A DNA stretch of 5,085 bases from Desulfuromonas sp. (GTDB lineage: Bacteria > Desulfobacterota > Desulfuromonadia > Desulfuromonadales > Trichloromonadaceae): contig JAQYWA010000178.1 in the NCBI GenBank assembly GCA_030145265.1, forward strand, positions 1-5,085, read 5' to 3'. Positions 5,065 through 5,085 of this stretch are shown here, piece by piece. How positions within the stretch are numbered: the first letter of the stretch is position 1; each line of letters starts with the position of its first letter. The translations under genes and the position numbers were made by a program. The notes under the pieces are model-generated. The model was not told the origin of the DNA and searched no databases. It saw nothing but the letters and a program-made list of their open reading frames with translations.

Positions 5065-5085
5065 AAGGAGCTGTCCTTTGTGGTC
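5065..5085 (+). promoter_or_regulatory. Strong ribosome-binding site and possible GTG start of a gene cut off by the window edge
   Basis: AAGGAG (5065-5070) is followed after 9 nt by GTG (5080-5082) and then GTC, so a protein starting Met-Val could begin here and run out of the window. TTG at 5079 is an alternative start in another frame. With the repeat cluster just upstream, a transposase gene is the most likely identity, but no diagnostic residue is visible. Confidence 0.4.

Larger units (their letters stand above)
4944..5085 (+). mobile_element. Probable left end of an insertion sequence (IS21-like?), continuing beyond the window
   Basis: Three directly repeated 14-mers lie within 80 bp: GAACTGTCCGGTTT (4959-4972), GAATTGTCCGGTTT (4983-4996) and GAACTGCTCGGTTA (5024-5037, three mismatches to the first). 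Repeated subterminal transposase-binding sites are known from IS21-family and Tn7-like element ends. They are followed by a hairpin-plus-T-run, an AAGGAG ribosome-binding site and a GTG-GTC (Met-Val) at the edge, the layout expected at the start of a transposase gene. The outer boundary is a guess: TGT at 4944 would give a TG-type terminus. No transposase residues are visible, no opposite end or target duplication can be seen, and the family assignment is from general resemblance only. Confidence 0.4.

Overview
The window looks like chromosomal DNA from a GC-rich Gram-negative bacterium. The gene set (a RelA/SpoT-like protein, a secreted polysaccharide deacetylase, a Bax-type glucosaminidase and a YjbQ protein) would suit the Desulfuromonas/Geobacter/Pelobacter group. 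That placement is inference from gene content and style; no rRNA or marker gene is present to fix it.

Layout. Bases 2-586 hold the 3' part of a membrane methyltransferase gene that enters from the left (MddA/NnrU/isoprenylcysteine methyltransferase-like). Bases 587-882 are a leader with a candidate promoter, a hairpin and a perfect 14-bp palindrome. It precedes a RelA/SpoT homologue (to 2325) whose (p)ppGpp hydrolase site is intact but whose synthetase site has lost key residues and which lacks the usual C-terminal ACT region. After 29 bp, on the same strand and probably co-transcribed, comes an exported NodB-type polysaccharide deacetylase (2355-3392). Its 3' end overlaps by 24 bp the 3' end of a convergent minus-strand gene for a Bax-like exported N-acetylglucosaminidase (3369-4358). 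A 126-bp divergent promoter region with a 12-bp tandem repeat separates that gene from a YjbQ/UPF0047 gene (4485-4901).

The last 184 bases contain no complete gene. They hold three degenerate direct copies of a GAACTGTCCGGTTT-like 14-mer, an inverted copy right after the yjbQ stop, a small terminator-like hairpin, and an AAGGAG ribosome-binding site before a GTG at the window edge. This is best read as the left end of an insertion sequence (an IS21-like element would fit) whose transposase gene lies beyond the window.

Functionally, two exported enzymes of cell-wall glycan metabolism (deacetylase and glucosaminidase) sit tail to tail, next to a stringent-response hydrolase-like protein and two unrelated housekeeping genes. 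I see no defence system, CRISPR array, tRNA or rRNA. The more unusual signals are the one-sided RelA/SpoT homologue, its doubtful start, the overlapping convergent gene ends and the repeat cluster at the right edge.
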